Shown here piece after piece: positions 22,365 to 28,822 of a DNA stretch of 37,680 nt. Below the pieces are notes generated by a model that was given only the letters and a program-made list of their open reading frames with translations, did not search any database and was not told where the DNA came from. The stretch is from an uncultured Clostridia bacterium (GTDB lineage Bacteria > Bacillota > Clostridia > Christensenellales > Borkfalkiaceae), in NCBI GenBank assembly GCA_947625695.1, contig CANQPO010000015.1, forward strand, positions 1 to 37,680, written 5' to 3'. Made by a program: the position numbers and the translations under genes. How positions within the stretch are numbered: the first letter of the stretch is position 1; each line of letters begins with the position of its first letter.

Positions 22365-22370
22365 ATTCTA
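22365..22370 (-). promoter_or_regulatory. -10 box of the 80-aa gene, leaderless layout
   Basis: Minus-strand TAGAAT ends 6 nt before the ATG at 22358; the -35 region is weak. A plus-strand TACAAT lies close by for the divergent gene. Confidence 0.5.
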
Positions 22371-22422
22371 TGCCGCGAACAAAACGGGCGTTCCTTTCAT
22401 ACAATGGGTAAAGAGGTGAAAT

Positions 22423-22683
22423 ATGGACGACTTCGCAAGTTTTACGGGAAAACAGCAGGGGACCGATTGGGCAAAGGAGGCGCAGAACATCGCCGCCTCC
22501 TACAACGGCAAGAACGAGGGGGAGCTCACGCGGGACATCTTCGCCCGCGCCGCCGAGGGAAAGCAAAACGGCACCCTCACCAACGAGCAGATCGACCTCT
22601 TCTACAGCCAATTCGCGCCCATGCTCGACGGGGCAAAGCGCAAGAAGCTGAGAAAGCTCATCGAACAGCTCAAGAGCATGTAA
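22423..22683 (+). CDS. Small helical protein of unknown function
   Basis: An 86-aa, probably cytoplasmic and all-helical protein: AKEAQNIAASYNGKNEGEL in the first half and LTNEQIDLFYSQFAPMLDGAKRKKLRKLIEQLK in the second. Proteins with this LTNEQID...LSPML...KRKKL pattern are, as I recall, frequent in Clostridia, without an assigned role. AAAGAGGTG serves as ribosome-binding site. It converges with the aminotransferase gene, overlapping it by 14 bp, and is divergent from the 80-aa gene. Confidence 0.72.
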   Translation: MDDFASFTGKQQGTDWAKEAQNIAASYNGKNEGELTRDIFARAAEGKQNGTLTNEQIDLFYSQFAPMLDGAKRKKLRKLIEQLKSM

Positions 22684-23791
22684 TTTGCCCGAGCGCCCGC
22701 ACGAGCGCGTCCACCTCCTTCATCGATTGCATGGGGGAGAAGGACACCCGCACCAGCCCCTCGGGGAAGGTCCCGAGCGCCTTATGCGCGAGCGGGGCGC
22801 AGTGGAGCCCACCGCGCACGGCGATGTCGAATTGCTCTGATAGGACCCCCGCAAGCTCTTCGGAGGAATACTTCTCGTGCGCAAACGAGGCGATCCCGCA
22901 GGGGTTGGGCACAAAGTACAGCTTGTAACCCTTGATGGGGAGAAGGGCTGCGTGGAGCACCGCGGTGAGCTCGAAGAGCCGCTCCGCATACTCCTTCCTG
23001 TGCGCCTTCACAAGGAGCGCCCCCTCAAGAAGGGAGCAGATCGCGGGATAGGAGAGGGTGCCCGCCTCCAAGCGGTCGGGATAGAAGGCGGGCATATCGG
23101 GGTCGAAACTCTCGCTACCCGTCCCGCCGAAGAGGAGGGGACGTGGCTCCATGCGCTCGGAAAAGAGGAGCGCCGCCGCGCCCTGCATGGCAAACAGCCC
23201 TTTGTGCCCCGCAAGCGCAAGGGCGTCTATGCCCCATTCGCGCATATTTATGGGCAGATGTCCGCCCCCCTGCGCGCCGTCTGTTACAAGGAGCACATGT
23301 TCGGGCAAGCATTTTTTGATCGCCTTGACGTCGGGGGCCTCTCCCGTCACGTTGGAGGCGGCGGTCACGATGCACATGCTGGTGTTCTCTTTGACGAAAG
23401 AGGCAAAGAGGGCGGGGTCGATGTGCCCGTTTTTGAGGGGCACGACGTCATAGGAGACGATCCCCGCCTTTTGGAGGGCATGGAGGGGACGGAGCACCGA
23501 ATTGTGTTCGAGGCAGGTCGTCACCACGTGGTCTCCCTTTTGCAGGGTCCCCCAAATGGCAATGTTGAGGGCCTCGGTACAACTTCGCGTAAAGACGACG
23601 CGCTCATATCCGTAGCCGCCGAAGAGGTCGGAAAGCAGGCGGCGGCATAAGAGCACCTGCTCTGCACAGGCGAGGGAGAGGCGGTGCCCGCTCCTTCCCG
23701 CGTTGGCGCAGACTTTCAGGGCGGCGAGCACGGCGTTTTGCACGGCGGCAGGCTTGCTTCCCCCCGTCGCGGCGTTATCGAGATAGATCAT
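22670..23791 (-). CDS. Class V aminotransferase, cysteine desulfurase family
   Basis: PLP enzyme of the NifS/SufS-like group, closest in appearance to the shorter 'cysteine desulfurase family protein' type (TIGR01977) known to be associated with selenium-linked gene sets. The 373-aa protein has MIYLDNAATGGSKP at the N-terminus, EHNS with the cofactor-stacking His96, DGAQ at 171-174, the Schiff-base Lys197 in LALAGHKGLF, and the candidate sulfur-carrying Cys331 in GGLHCAPLAH. CGGAGA precedes the ATG. It is divergently transcribed, 55 bp from a DUF3343 putative Se/S carrier gene, supporting a role in sulfur or selenium transfer. No selD is visible in the window, so selenium use is only a possibility. 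Confidence 0.87.
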   Translation of the reverse strand: MIYLDNAATGGSKPAAVQNAVLAALKVCANAGRSGHRLSLACAEQVLLCRRLLSDLFGGYGYERVVFTRSCTEALNIAIWGTLQKGDHVVTTCLEHNSVLRPLHALQKAGIVSYDVVPLKNGHIDPALFASFVKENTSMCIVTAASNVTGEAPDVKAIKKCLPEHVLLVTDGAQGGGHLPINMREWGIDALALAGHKGLFAMQGAAALLFSERMEPRPLLFGGTGSESFDPDMPAFYPDRLEAGTLSYPAICSLLEGALLVKAHRKEYAERLFELTAVLHAALLPIKGYKLYFVPNPCGIASFAHEKYSSEELAGVLSEQFDIAVRGGLHCAPLAHKALGTFPEGLVRVSFSPMQSMKEVDALVRALGQITCS

Positions 23792-23846
23792 AGCATTCTC
23801 CGGAAACTTATTTCTCGGATATTCTTACGCAGACAGAGGACAAATT

Positions 23847-24089
23847 ATGACAATGTTGGCTGTTTTTCGCTCTCGGGCGCAGACGCTCGAATACATCTCC
23901 GCGCTGAAAACGAGCGGCGTGCCCGCGCAGGCGGTGAATACCCCCAAGGAGGCGGGGGTGGGGTGCGGGATCTCGGCACGGTTCGAGGAGACCTTCTTTC
24001 CCCGCGCCCGTTCTTGTCTTGCCAAGCGGCAATATTCCTCCTTTTCGGGGTTCATGAAAAACACAGGCGGCAGGTTCGGCTATCTTTGA
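23847..24089 (+). CDS. DUF3343 (putative Se/S carrier-like) protein
   Basis: An 80-aa protein matching the small DUF3343 family: an N-terminal beta-strand/helix (MLAVFRSRAQTLEYISALKTSG), then VPAQAVNTPKEAGVGCGISARF with the single conserved Cys40 in the CG pair. Family members are proposed to carry activated sulfur or selenium on that Cys. The start at 23847 has GAGG upstream; a second Met (23853) is possible. A minus-strand frame on the same bases is a shadow. It stands divergent from the cysteine desulfurase-like gene, a natural sulfur donor. Confidence 0.8.
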   Translation: MTMLAVFRSRAQTLEYISALKTSGVPAQAVNTPKEAGVGCGISARFEETFFPRARSCLAKRQYSSFSGFMKNTGGRFGYL

Positions 24090-24105
24090 GCCGTAAAATT
24101 TAGAG

Positions 24106-24134
24106 TTGTCAAACGCCCGCAAGTGTGATATAAT
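24106..24134 (+). promoter_or_regulatory. Promoter of nth, leaderless layout
   Basis: TTGTCA (24106-24111), 17-bp spacer, TATAAT (24129-24134), then GGGGGT and the ATG at 24141. The spacing leaves no room for a leader. Confidence 0.8.
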
Positions 24135-24140
24135 GGGGGT

Positions 24141-24770
24141 ATGGACGGAAAATCTGAAATTCTGAAGGAGCTTGAGCGGCTGTACTCGGGGGCGAAGCCC
24201 GCGCTCAAATTCCAAACTCCCTACGAACTGTTGGTGGCGGTCATTCTCTCCGCACAGTGCACGGACGAGCGGGTGAACAAGGTGACGGAGGTCCTCTTCC
24301 GCGAGCACAACACCCCCGAAAGCATGCTGCTTCTCTCTCAGGAGGAGCTCGAAAAATACATCTTCTCCTGCGGCTTTTACCGCAACAAGGCGGCGCACAT
24401 TCTCTCCGCCTCGCAGGACATTGTCCAAAAATTCGGCGGACAAGTCCCCGATAACTTGGAGGACCTGCAAAGTCTCGCGGGCGTTGGCAGAAAGACGGCG
24501 AACGTCGTGTATGCGGTCGCCTTCGGCGGGGACGCCATCGCCGTGGATACCCATGTGTTCCGCGTCGCAAACAGAACGGAGCTTGCCGTCGGCAACACCC
24601 CCGAGAAGGTGGAGGAGGGCTTAATGCAGGTCATTCCCAAAAAGAAATGGTCCGAGGCGCACCATTGGCTCATCTGGCACGGCAGAAAGGTGTGCCACTC
24701 CCAAAAGCCCGACTGCGCCCATTGTACCCTCTCCCCTTGGTGCCCTTCGGCGTTCAAAATCGGCAAATAG
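24141..24770 (+). CDS. nth: Endonuclease III (DNA glycosylase/AP lyase)
   Basis: Base-excision repair enzyme that removes oxidised pyrimidines and cleaves the abasic site. The 209-aa protein has the helix-hairpin-helix LAGVGRKTANVV with catalytic Lys118, the catalytic Asp136 in VDTHVFR, and the 4Fe-4S loop Cys185-x6-Cys192-x2-Cys195-x5-Cys201. All are at positions close to those of E. coli Nth. The ATG lies 6 nt after a perfect TATAAT, so translation probably starts on a leaderless mRNA. No other frame start fits the family better. Confidence 0.97.
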   Translation: MDGKSEILKELERLYSGAKPALKFQTPYELLVAVILSAQCTDERVNKVTEVLFREHNTPESMLLLSQEELEKYIFSCGFYRNKAAHILSASQDIVQKFGGQVPDNLEDLQSLAGVGRKTANVVYAVAFGGDAIAVDTHVFRVANRTELAVGNTPEKVEEGLMQVIPKKKWSEAHHWLIWHGRKVCHSQKPDCAHCTLSPWCPSAFKIGK

Positions 24771-24862
24771 CCCAAAACGCAACCTGCAGTTGACAAATCG
24801 CAACGCCGAAATGGTGGCGCTCCCGCCCTTTTTTTGATACAATGGAGTCGTAAGGAGGGCAT

Positions 24863-25522
24863 ATGACGACAGGCGAAAGAATTTTCGAATATCGCAAAAA
24901 GGCGGGCTTTACGCAGGAGGAGATCGCGGAAAGGCTCGGCGTGTCCCGTCAGGCGGTGAGCAAGTGGGAGCAGGACGCGGCGTTTCCCGAAACGGACAAG
25001 GTGCTCGAACTGTGCAAGCTCTTCTCCGTTTCCGCCGACGAATTGCTGTTCGGCAGAGAGAACGCGAGCGTCCCTTCCGCGCCGACAGAAGTTCCCGCGG
25101 AGCCTCCCGCGGAACCTACCCAACCGCAGACGGTACATAGCGAAGAAATTTCGGAAGCGCAACAGGCAAAGAAACCGAAGAGGGACGTTTCCAAACGGTG
25201 GAATCTCCTCTGCATTTTGGGGTTTGTGTTTGCCGCGGCATCGGTCGGGATCATCTTTTTCGGGATATTTTTGCCTCTTTTCGGAGACAACCCCGAGCCC
25301 GATCTCTCCGAGGCTTCCTTCTATTTTGCAATCGTTTGCATGGGGTTGGGCCTTCTCCTCTCCGTCGCGGGGCTGTGCACAAAGAGGTGGCTCGGAAGAA
25401 GAGGCGGCTTTTTTGCGGTCATTGGCATCGTTATTCTCGCCGTCACGCTCACCGCGTTTCTCATGCTCTGGTTTTTCCTCGCTTCCCTCATGGGCACGAT
25501 CTGGAATATGTTCTTCGGTTGA
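24863..25522 (+). CDS. XRE-family regulator with C-terminal membrane segments
   Basis: A 219-aa protein. An N-terminal XRE/Cro-type HTH (residues 3-60: RIFEYRKKAGFTQEEIAERL, then GVSRQAVSKWEQDAAFPETDKV) is joined by a Pro/Glu-rich linker to a membrane part with about three hydrophobic spans (LLCILGFVFAAASVGIIFFG, ASFYFAIVCMGLGLLLSVAG, GFFAVIGIVILAVTLTAFLM). This architecture is frequent in Clostridia and suggests a membrane-tethered DNA-binding protein. AAGGAGG precedes the ATG, with a TACAAT -10 further up. It is followed 14 bp later by a lipoprotein gene, likely its operon partner. Confidence 0.85.
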   Translation: MTTGERIFEYRKKAGFTQEEIAERLGVSRQAVSKWEQDAAFPETDKVLELCKLFSVSADELLFGRENASVPSAPTEVPAEPPAEPTQPQTVHSEEISEAQQAKKPKRDVSKRWNLLCILGFVFAAASVGIIFFGIFLPLFGDNPEPDLSEASFYFAIVCMGLGLLLSVAGLCTKRWLGRRGGFFAVIGIVILAVTLTAFLMLWFFLASLMGTIWNMFFG

Positions 25523-25536
25523 TCGGGAGGGGAACG

Positions 25537-26112
25537 ATGAGAAAGAGAATTTCGATTTTTGCGCTCTTGGCAGTATTGCTGTTTTCGGTCACGCTTAGCG
25601 GCTGTTCCCGCCTTTATCCTTGGAAAACAAAGCCGAGCAAGGACGCCTTTTTTGCGCAGGAGGTGCTCGATAACGCGTGCGTGCCCGATCTGCCGCGGAT
25701 CGCCTGCGAGGCGGGGGTCAAAAAGTACGGGAAGGTCTATCACTTCCGCACCACGGAGGAGGACTATCGGAACTATCTCCAAACGGTCTATGAATATCTC
25801 GGCTCCCGCGGGTTTGCGTACTTCGGGTATGAGGGAGAGGTGATAAGCAGCTTCTTCGGCGGCATGCCCCAATATGAATTGCTCGCGGACAGAGGACAGC
25901 TCTCCGACTATCAAACGGGTTATGGGGGAAGTTACATCTTCGTATGGGGAAACAAGACCGATGAAAGGGGGGAGCTCATCGACGGGGAAAGGATAGAAAT
26001 TTGGTACAGCGATACCTATTTTACCTTTCATGAATTGGAGTGCAATGTAACCATCGACCTCGGCTTTGCGATCGTGGGCCATTGCGTCGTCCAAGAGGAA
26101 GCGTCCGAATAA
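25537..26112 (+). CDS. Putative lipoprotein of unknown function
   Basis: A 191-aa protein with a lipoprotein signal peptide: a basic start, a hydrophobic core and the lipobox LSGC with Cys23. The mature part is mixed alpha/beta with several aromatic residues and a Cys pair (Cys46, Cys56 region). No family is recognised. It lies 14 bp after the XRE-membrane regulator with GGGAGG before the ATG, so the two are probably coexpressed, and it may be the surface component of that signalling pair. A strong terminator follows directly. Confidence 0.75.
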   Translation: MRKRISIFALLAVLLFSVTLSGCSRLYPWKTKPSKDAFFAQEVLDNACVPDLPRIACEAGVKKYGKVYHFRTTEEDYRNYLQTVYEYLGSRGFAYFGYEGEVISSFFGGMPQYELLADRGQLSDYQTGYGGSYIFVWGNKTDERGELIDGERIEIWYSDTYFTFHELECNVTIDLGFAIVGHCVVQEEASE

Positions 26113-26160
26113 CCTGCGCGCGCCCGCCGCTGGCCCAGCGGCGGGCGCGCGCAGGCTTTT
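26113..26160 (+). terminator. Strong terminator with 19-bp perfect stem
   Basis: The arms 26113-26131 and 26137-26155 are perfectly complementary (loop GGCCC) and followed by CTTTT. It begins right after the lipoprotein stop codon. Confidence 0.88.
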
Positions 26161-26218
26161 GATATCTTTGTATAAATGTCGCCTCCGTCGGCAATAACAG
26201 CCGCAAGGAGGTTTTTTC

Positions 26219-26413
26219 ATGACCAATTTAACGGCAAAAGATTTAGACGTTTTGAGCCATGTACTCACGGCGGAAGAAATGGCGTGCAAAAAGGCGAGAA
26301 TTTACGCAAGCACGCTCACCGACGCGGCGCTCGCGCAGGAGATGGAGGCGATCGCGGGCGCACATGCGGAGCGTTTCAACGCGCTCTATACCATTTTGGG
26401 AGGGAAAGCATGA
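26219..26413 (+). CDS. Small ferritin-like/CotF-like helical protein
   Basis: A 64-aa, two-helix protein (LTAKDLDVLSHVLTAEEMACK, then ALAQEMEAIAGAHAERFNAL), resembling the first half of CotF/ferritin-like coat proteins. AAGGAGG lies upstream. Its stop overlaps the start of the CotF gene (ATGA), so both are made together and may form a heterodimer. A coat role is inferred from that partner. Confidence 0.72.
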   Translation: MTNLTAKDLDVLSHVLTAEEMACKKARIYASTLTDAALAQEMEAIAGAHAERFNALYTILGGKA

Positions 26414-26700
26414 AACAGAGCAAGCAGGAGACCACACTCAACGAAAAAGACGCCCTTCAGGATATGCTCGACACTGAAAAGCTGCTCATGAGCTACTATT
26501 CGGTCGCGCTCGTGGAGGGGAGCTGCCAGCCCTTCCGCAAGGCGATCCTCAAAAATTACACGTCGAGCGCGGAGACGCAGTTCAACGTGTTCGAGCAGAT
26601 GCTCTCGCGCGGCTACTATCAGGTGATGCCCGCCGAAAAGATGCTCATCGACCAAAAGGCGGAGACGTTCTCCAAAGTTCAAAAGCAGATCGCGCAGTAA
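26410..26700 (+). CDS. CotF-family spore coat protein
   Basis: A 96-aa protein of the CotF family: ALQDMLDTEKLLMSYYSVAL followed by EGSCQPFRKAILKNYTSSAETQFNVFEQMLSRGYYQV and a final helix. The D-x-L-x-T-EK-x-L...Y...A pattern is characteristic. Such proteins form part of the spore coat in Bacillus and occur widely in spore-forming Clostridia. This supports, without proving, that the organism sporulates. The start at 26410 is preferred because it gives the ATGA overlap with the upstream gene and has GGGAG nearby. Confidence 0.8.
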   Translation: MKQSKQETTLNEKDALQDMLDTEKLLMSYYSVALVEGSCQPFRKAILKNYTSSAETQFNVFEQMLSRGYYQVMPAEKMLIDQKAETFSKVQKQIAQ

Positions 26701-26726
26701 AGGGTGCAATACGGTGTTTATTCTCG

Positions 26727-26870
26727 CCCTCCCCCCGCGCGTTCCGCGCGGGGGAGGGGGTAGGGGAGGGGGGGGGTACCTTATTTACCCCCTCCGTGGG
26801 CGGTAAGGGGCGAGTCCCAAATTGTCATTTCGAGCGGAACGAAGTGAAGTCGAGAAATCTCGCCTCATTC
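26727..26870. repeat. GC-rich hairpin repeat plus half palindromic element
   Basis: CCCTCCCCCCGCGCG at 26728 pairs with CGCGCGGGGGAGGG, followed by GGTAGGGGAGGG: the intergenic relative of the rseP-internal element. Next come ACCCCCTCCGTGGGCGG (26787-26803), matching part of the 9873-9890 module, and TGTCATTTCGAGCGGAACG with GAGAAATCTCGCC (26823-26863), one half of the palindromic family. Confidence 0.8.
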
Positions 26871-26930
26871 CCATTTGAATAGTGCTGCATAACCTTCTTT
26901 CTCTCACGCATACTGAAAAGGGAGGGGAAT

Positions 26931-27074
26931 ATGCCGAAGAAAGTAAAACGCAACAACAGCGGCAAGGGCGAGCGGGACAACACGGGCTATGCGCACAATC
27001 CGCGCTACTGCATGATTCTGCCCGACGCCGAGAAGCCGGACGAGGACAACATCGCCTCGTCGAGCGAGTCGTAA
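26931..27074 (+). CDS. 47-aa hydrophilic protein of unknown function
   Basis: A short gene starting ATGCCGAAGAAAGTAAAACG and ending TAA at 27072-27074. The product begins MPKKVKRNNSGKGERD and ends in an acidic, Ser-rich tail, with one Cys (NPRYCMILPD). Three facts support it: a strong GGGAGG 7 nt before the ATG, regular third-position GC codon use, and a perfect terminator 15 bp after the stop. The basic N-terminus and lack of hydrophobic segments suggest a cytoplasmic, possibly nucleic-acid-associated, small protein. No family is recognised. It sits alone between blocks of dispersed repeats. Confidence 0.7.
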   Translation: MPKKVKRNNSGKGERDNTGYAHNPRYCMILPDAEKPDEDNIASSSES

Positions 27075-27088
27075 AAAGTGTTGGAAAA

Positions 27089-27127
27089 GCCGCACGCGGA
27101 CTTCCGTCCGTGTGCGGCAATTTTGTT
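27089..27127 (+). terminator. Terminator of the 47-aa gene
   Basis: GCCGCACGCGGAC (27089-27101), loop TTCC, complementary arm to 27118 with one G-T pair, then a T-rich run. Confidence 0.9.
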
Positions 27128-27146
27128 TTCTTGTGGCATTCTTGAT

Positions 27147-27543
27147 TTGTCTTTTCGACCAAGCGAAGCGCGTGGAGAAATCTCGCCTCATTATAATGCG
27201 GTTGAGATGTCTCGACTACGCTACTTCGTCGCAGGCGCTCCTCGTGCCGCCCTTCGACAACATAGAACGTGCGGGCGGGGCGGAATGACGCGTTTGTGCA
27301 CGAATGCCCACCCCCTTAGTCCCCCCCGATGGGGGGGTTCCAATTCTCTTGCCTTAGGCGGAATTCACTTCCGCCGTGGGCGTCTCAATTTGGCAATTAC
27401 TTTTGCCTTATTGTCCGATGAAACGAATGAGACAACGAGCAAATTAAGTGCAAACGCCAATTTCATCACGGCGTTTATTTTCGACCACACCCCCTCAGTC
27501 ACCTTTGGTGACAGTTCCCCCTCAAGGGGGAGCCAAGGGGGGA
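27147..27543. repeat. Cluster of dispersed repeats between the 47-aa gene and ychF
   Basis: The 494-bp gap 27075-27568 is mostly repeats. It holds a diverged palindromic element (27147-27290: TTTTCGACCAAGCGAAGCG, GAGAAATCTCGCCTCATTA, TTGAGATGTCTCGAC, closing GGCGGAATGACGCG), a CCCCCTTAGTCCCCCCCGAT hairpin (from about 27311), and a CCCCCTCAGTCACC-TTTGGTGACAGTTCCCCCTC-AAGGGGGAGCCAAGG module (27488-27538). No independent gene is supported; open frames across it are accidental. Confidence 0.78.
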
Positions 27544-27568
27544 GGGAGAAAAGAAACGCGTGAACTCT

Positions 27569-28669
27569 TTACACATTAAATCTGAACAGCACGACGTCGC
27601 CGTCTTTCATCACGTAGTCCTTGCCCTCGGAGCGCACCTTGCCCTTTTCGCGCGCGCCCGTAAGTCCGCCGCATTCAAGCAGCGTCTCCCACTCCACGAC
27701 CTCGGCGCGGATAAATCCCTTTTCGAAATCGGAGTGGATCTTCCCCGCGGCCTGCGGCGCCTTGGTGCCTTTCACGATCGTCCAAGCCCGCGTCTCCTTC
27801 TCTCCCGCCGTGAGGTAGGAGATGAGCCCCAAGAGCGAATAGCTCGCCTTGATGAGCTTATCGAGTCCGCTTTCTTTTAAGCCGAACTCCTCGAGGAACA
27901 TCGCGCGGTCCTCTTCCTCCATCTGCGAAAGTTCCTCCTCCGTCTTGGCGCATATGACGATGACTCCCGCACGGTGCTTTGCGGCATATTCTTTTACAGC
28001 GACCACGAAGGGAATTTTGTCCTCGTCCTCGCCCATGTCCTTTTCGGCGATGTTCGCGCAGTAGATGACGGGCTTTGAAGAGAGCAAAAACAGATTGTCG
28101 AGCATGGGCTGCTCTTCCTCGGTGCAGGGGTAACTGCTTGCGGGCTTTTCCGCCTCGAGGTGGGGGAGCAATTTTTCGAGGAAGGCGTACTCCGCGGCGG
28201 CGTTCTTGTCCGCGCCCCCGCGCGCCGCGCTGCGGATGCGGTCCTGCTTCTTCTGCACCGCTTCGATGTCGGCCAAGATGAGCTCTAAATTGATGGTCTC
28301 GATGTCCCGCACGGGATCGACCGAATTCTCCACATGGGTCACGTTTTCGTCCTCGAAACAGCGCACCACATGCACAATGGCATCCACTTCGCGGATATGG
28401 GAGAGGAACTTGTTCCCCAACCCCTCGCCGCGGCTTGCGCCCTTTACGAGCCCCGCGATGTCCACAAATTCGACGACGGCGGGGGTCACCTTTTTGCTTG
28501 AATAGAGAGCGGCGAGTTTTTCGAGCCGCTCGTCGGGAACTGCCACCACGCCCACGTTGGGTTCGATGGTGCAGAAGGGGTAATTGGCCGCCTCCGCACC
28601 CGCATGGGTGATCGCATTAAACAGAGTGGATTTGCCTACGTTGGGAAGTCCCACTACGCCCAATTTCAT
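27569..28669 (-). CDS. ychF: YchF, Obg-family ATPase
   Basis: Conserved P-loop NTPase of the Obg/TRAFAC class that prefers ATP and binds ribosomes. The 366-aa protein starts MKLGVVGLPNVGKST (G1 loop GLPNVGKS at 7-14). It has the switch/DxxG region FVDIAGLVKGASRGEGLGN and the altered G4 motif NIAE in place of NKxD, the hallmark of its ATP specificity. A coiled-coil arm and a C-terminal TGS domain (GAREKGKVRSEGKDYVMKDGDVV) follow. The start at 28669 is chosen because AAGGAG lies 6-7 nt upstream and the protein then begins at the G domain; an upstream ATG would add 11 unrelated residues. It is divergent from argS. Confidence 0.97.
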   Translation of the reverse strand: MKLGVVGLPNVGKSTLFNAITHAGAEAANYPFCTIEPNVGVVAVPDERLEKLAALYSSKKVTPAVVEFVDIAGLVKGASRGEGLGNKFLSHIREVDAIVHVVRCFEDENVTHVENSVDPVRDIETINLELILADIEAVQKKQDRIRSAARGGADKNAAAEYAFLEKLLPHLEAEKPASSYPCTEEEQPMLDNLFLLSSKPVIYCANIAEKDMGEDEDKIPFVVAVKEYAAKHRAGVIVICAKTEEELSQMEEEDRAMFLEEFGLKESGLDKLIKASYSLLGLISYLTAGEKETRAWTIVKGTKAPQAAGKIHSDFEKGFIRAEVVEWETLLECGGLTGAREKGKVRSEGKDYVMKDGDVVLFRFNV

Positions 28670-28733
28670 CTTGATCTCCTTAAACCGCACAGAGGGTTTC
28701 ATCGCGCGGTCTCTTTCCTGAAATTACGGATAC

Positions 28734-28762
28734 ATTATAAAACATTTCCCCGCAAACTTCAA
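28734..28762 (-). promoter_or_regulatory. Promoter of ychF
   Basis: Minus-strand TTGAAG (28757-28762), 17-bp spacer, TATAAT (28734-28739). Confidence 0.8.
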
Positions 28763-28771
28763 CTCTTTCGG

Positions 28772-28800
28772 TTGCTTAAATTGCAAAATTATGGTAGAAT
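28772..28800 (+). promoter_or_regulatory. Promoter of argS
   Basis: TTGCTT (28772-28777), 17-bp spacer, TAGAAT (28795-28800), nine bases from the divergent ychF -35 box. The leader is too short for a T-box. Confidence 0.78.
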
Positions 28801-28822
28801 GGCGTGGAAAGGAAGTGAAAAT

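Noticed and set aside
23825..24064. 79-aa minus-strand frame opposite the DUF3343 gene
   Set aside because: The plus-strand protein shows the DUF3343 pattern and a ribosome-binding site; the minus frame shows neither.
27078..27563. 161-aa plus-strand frame before ychF
   Set aside because: It runs through a terminator and several dispersed repeats; its codon use is irregular and it has no ribosome-binding site.
28734..28822. T-box riboswitch before argS
   Set aside because: The promoter lies only about 20 bp before the start codon region, leaving no room for a T-box leader.
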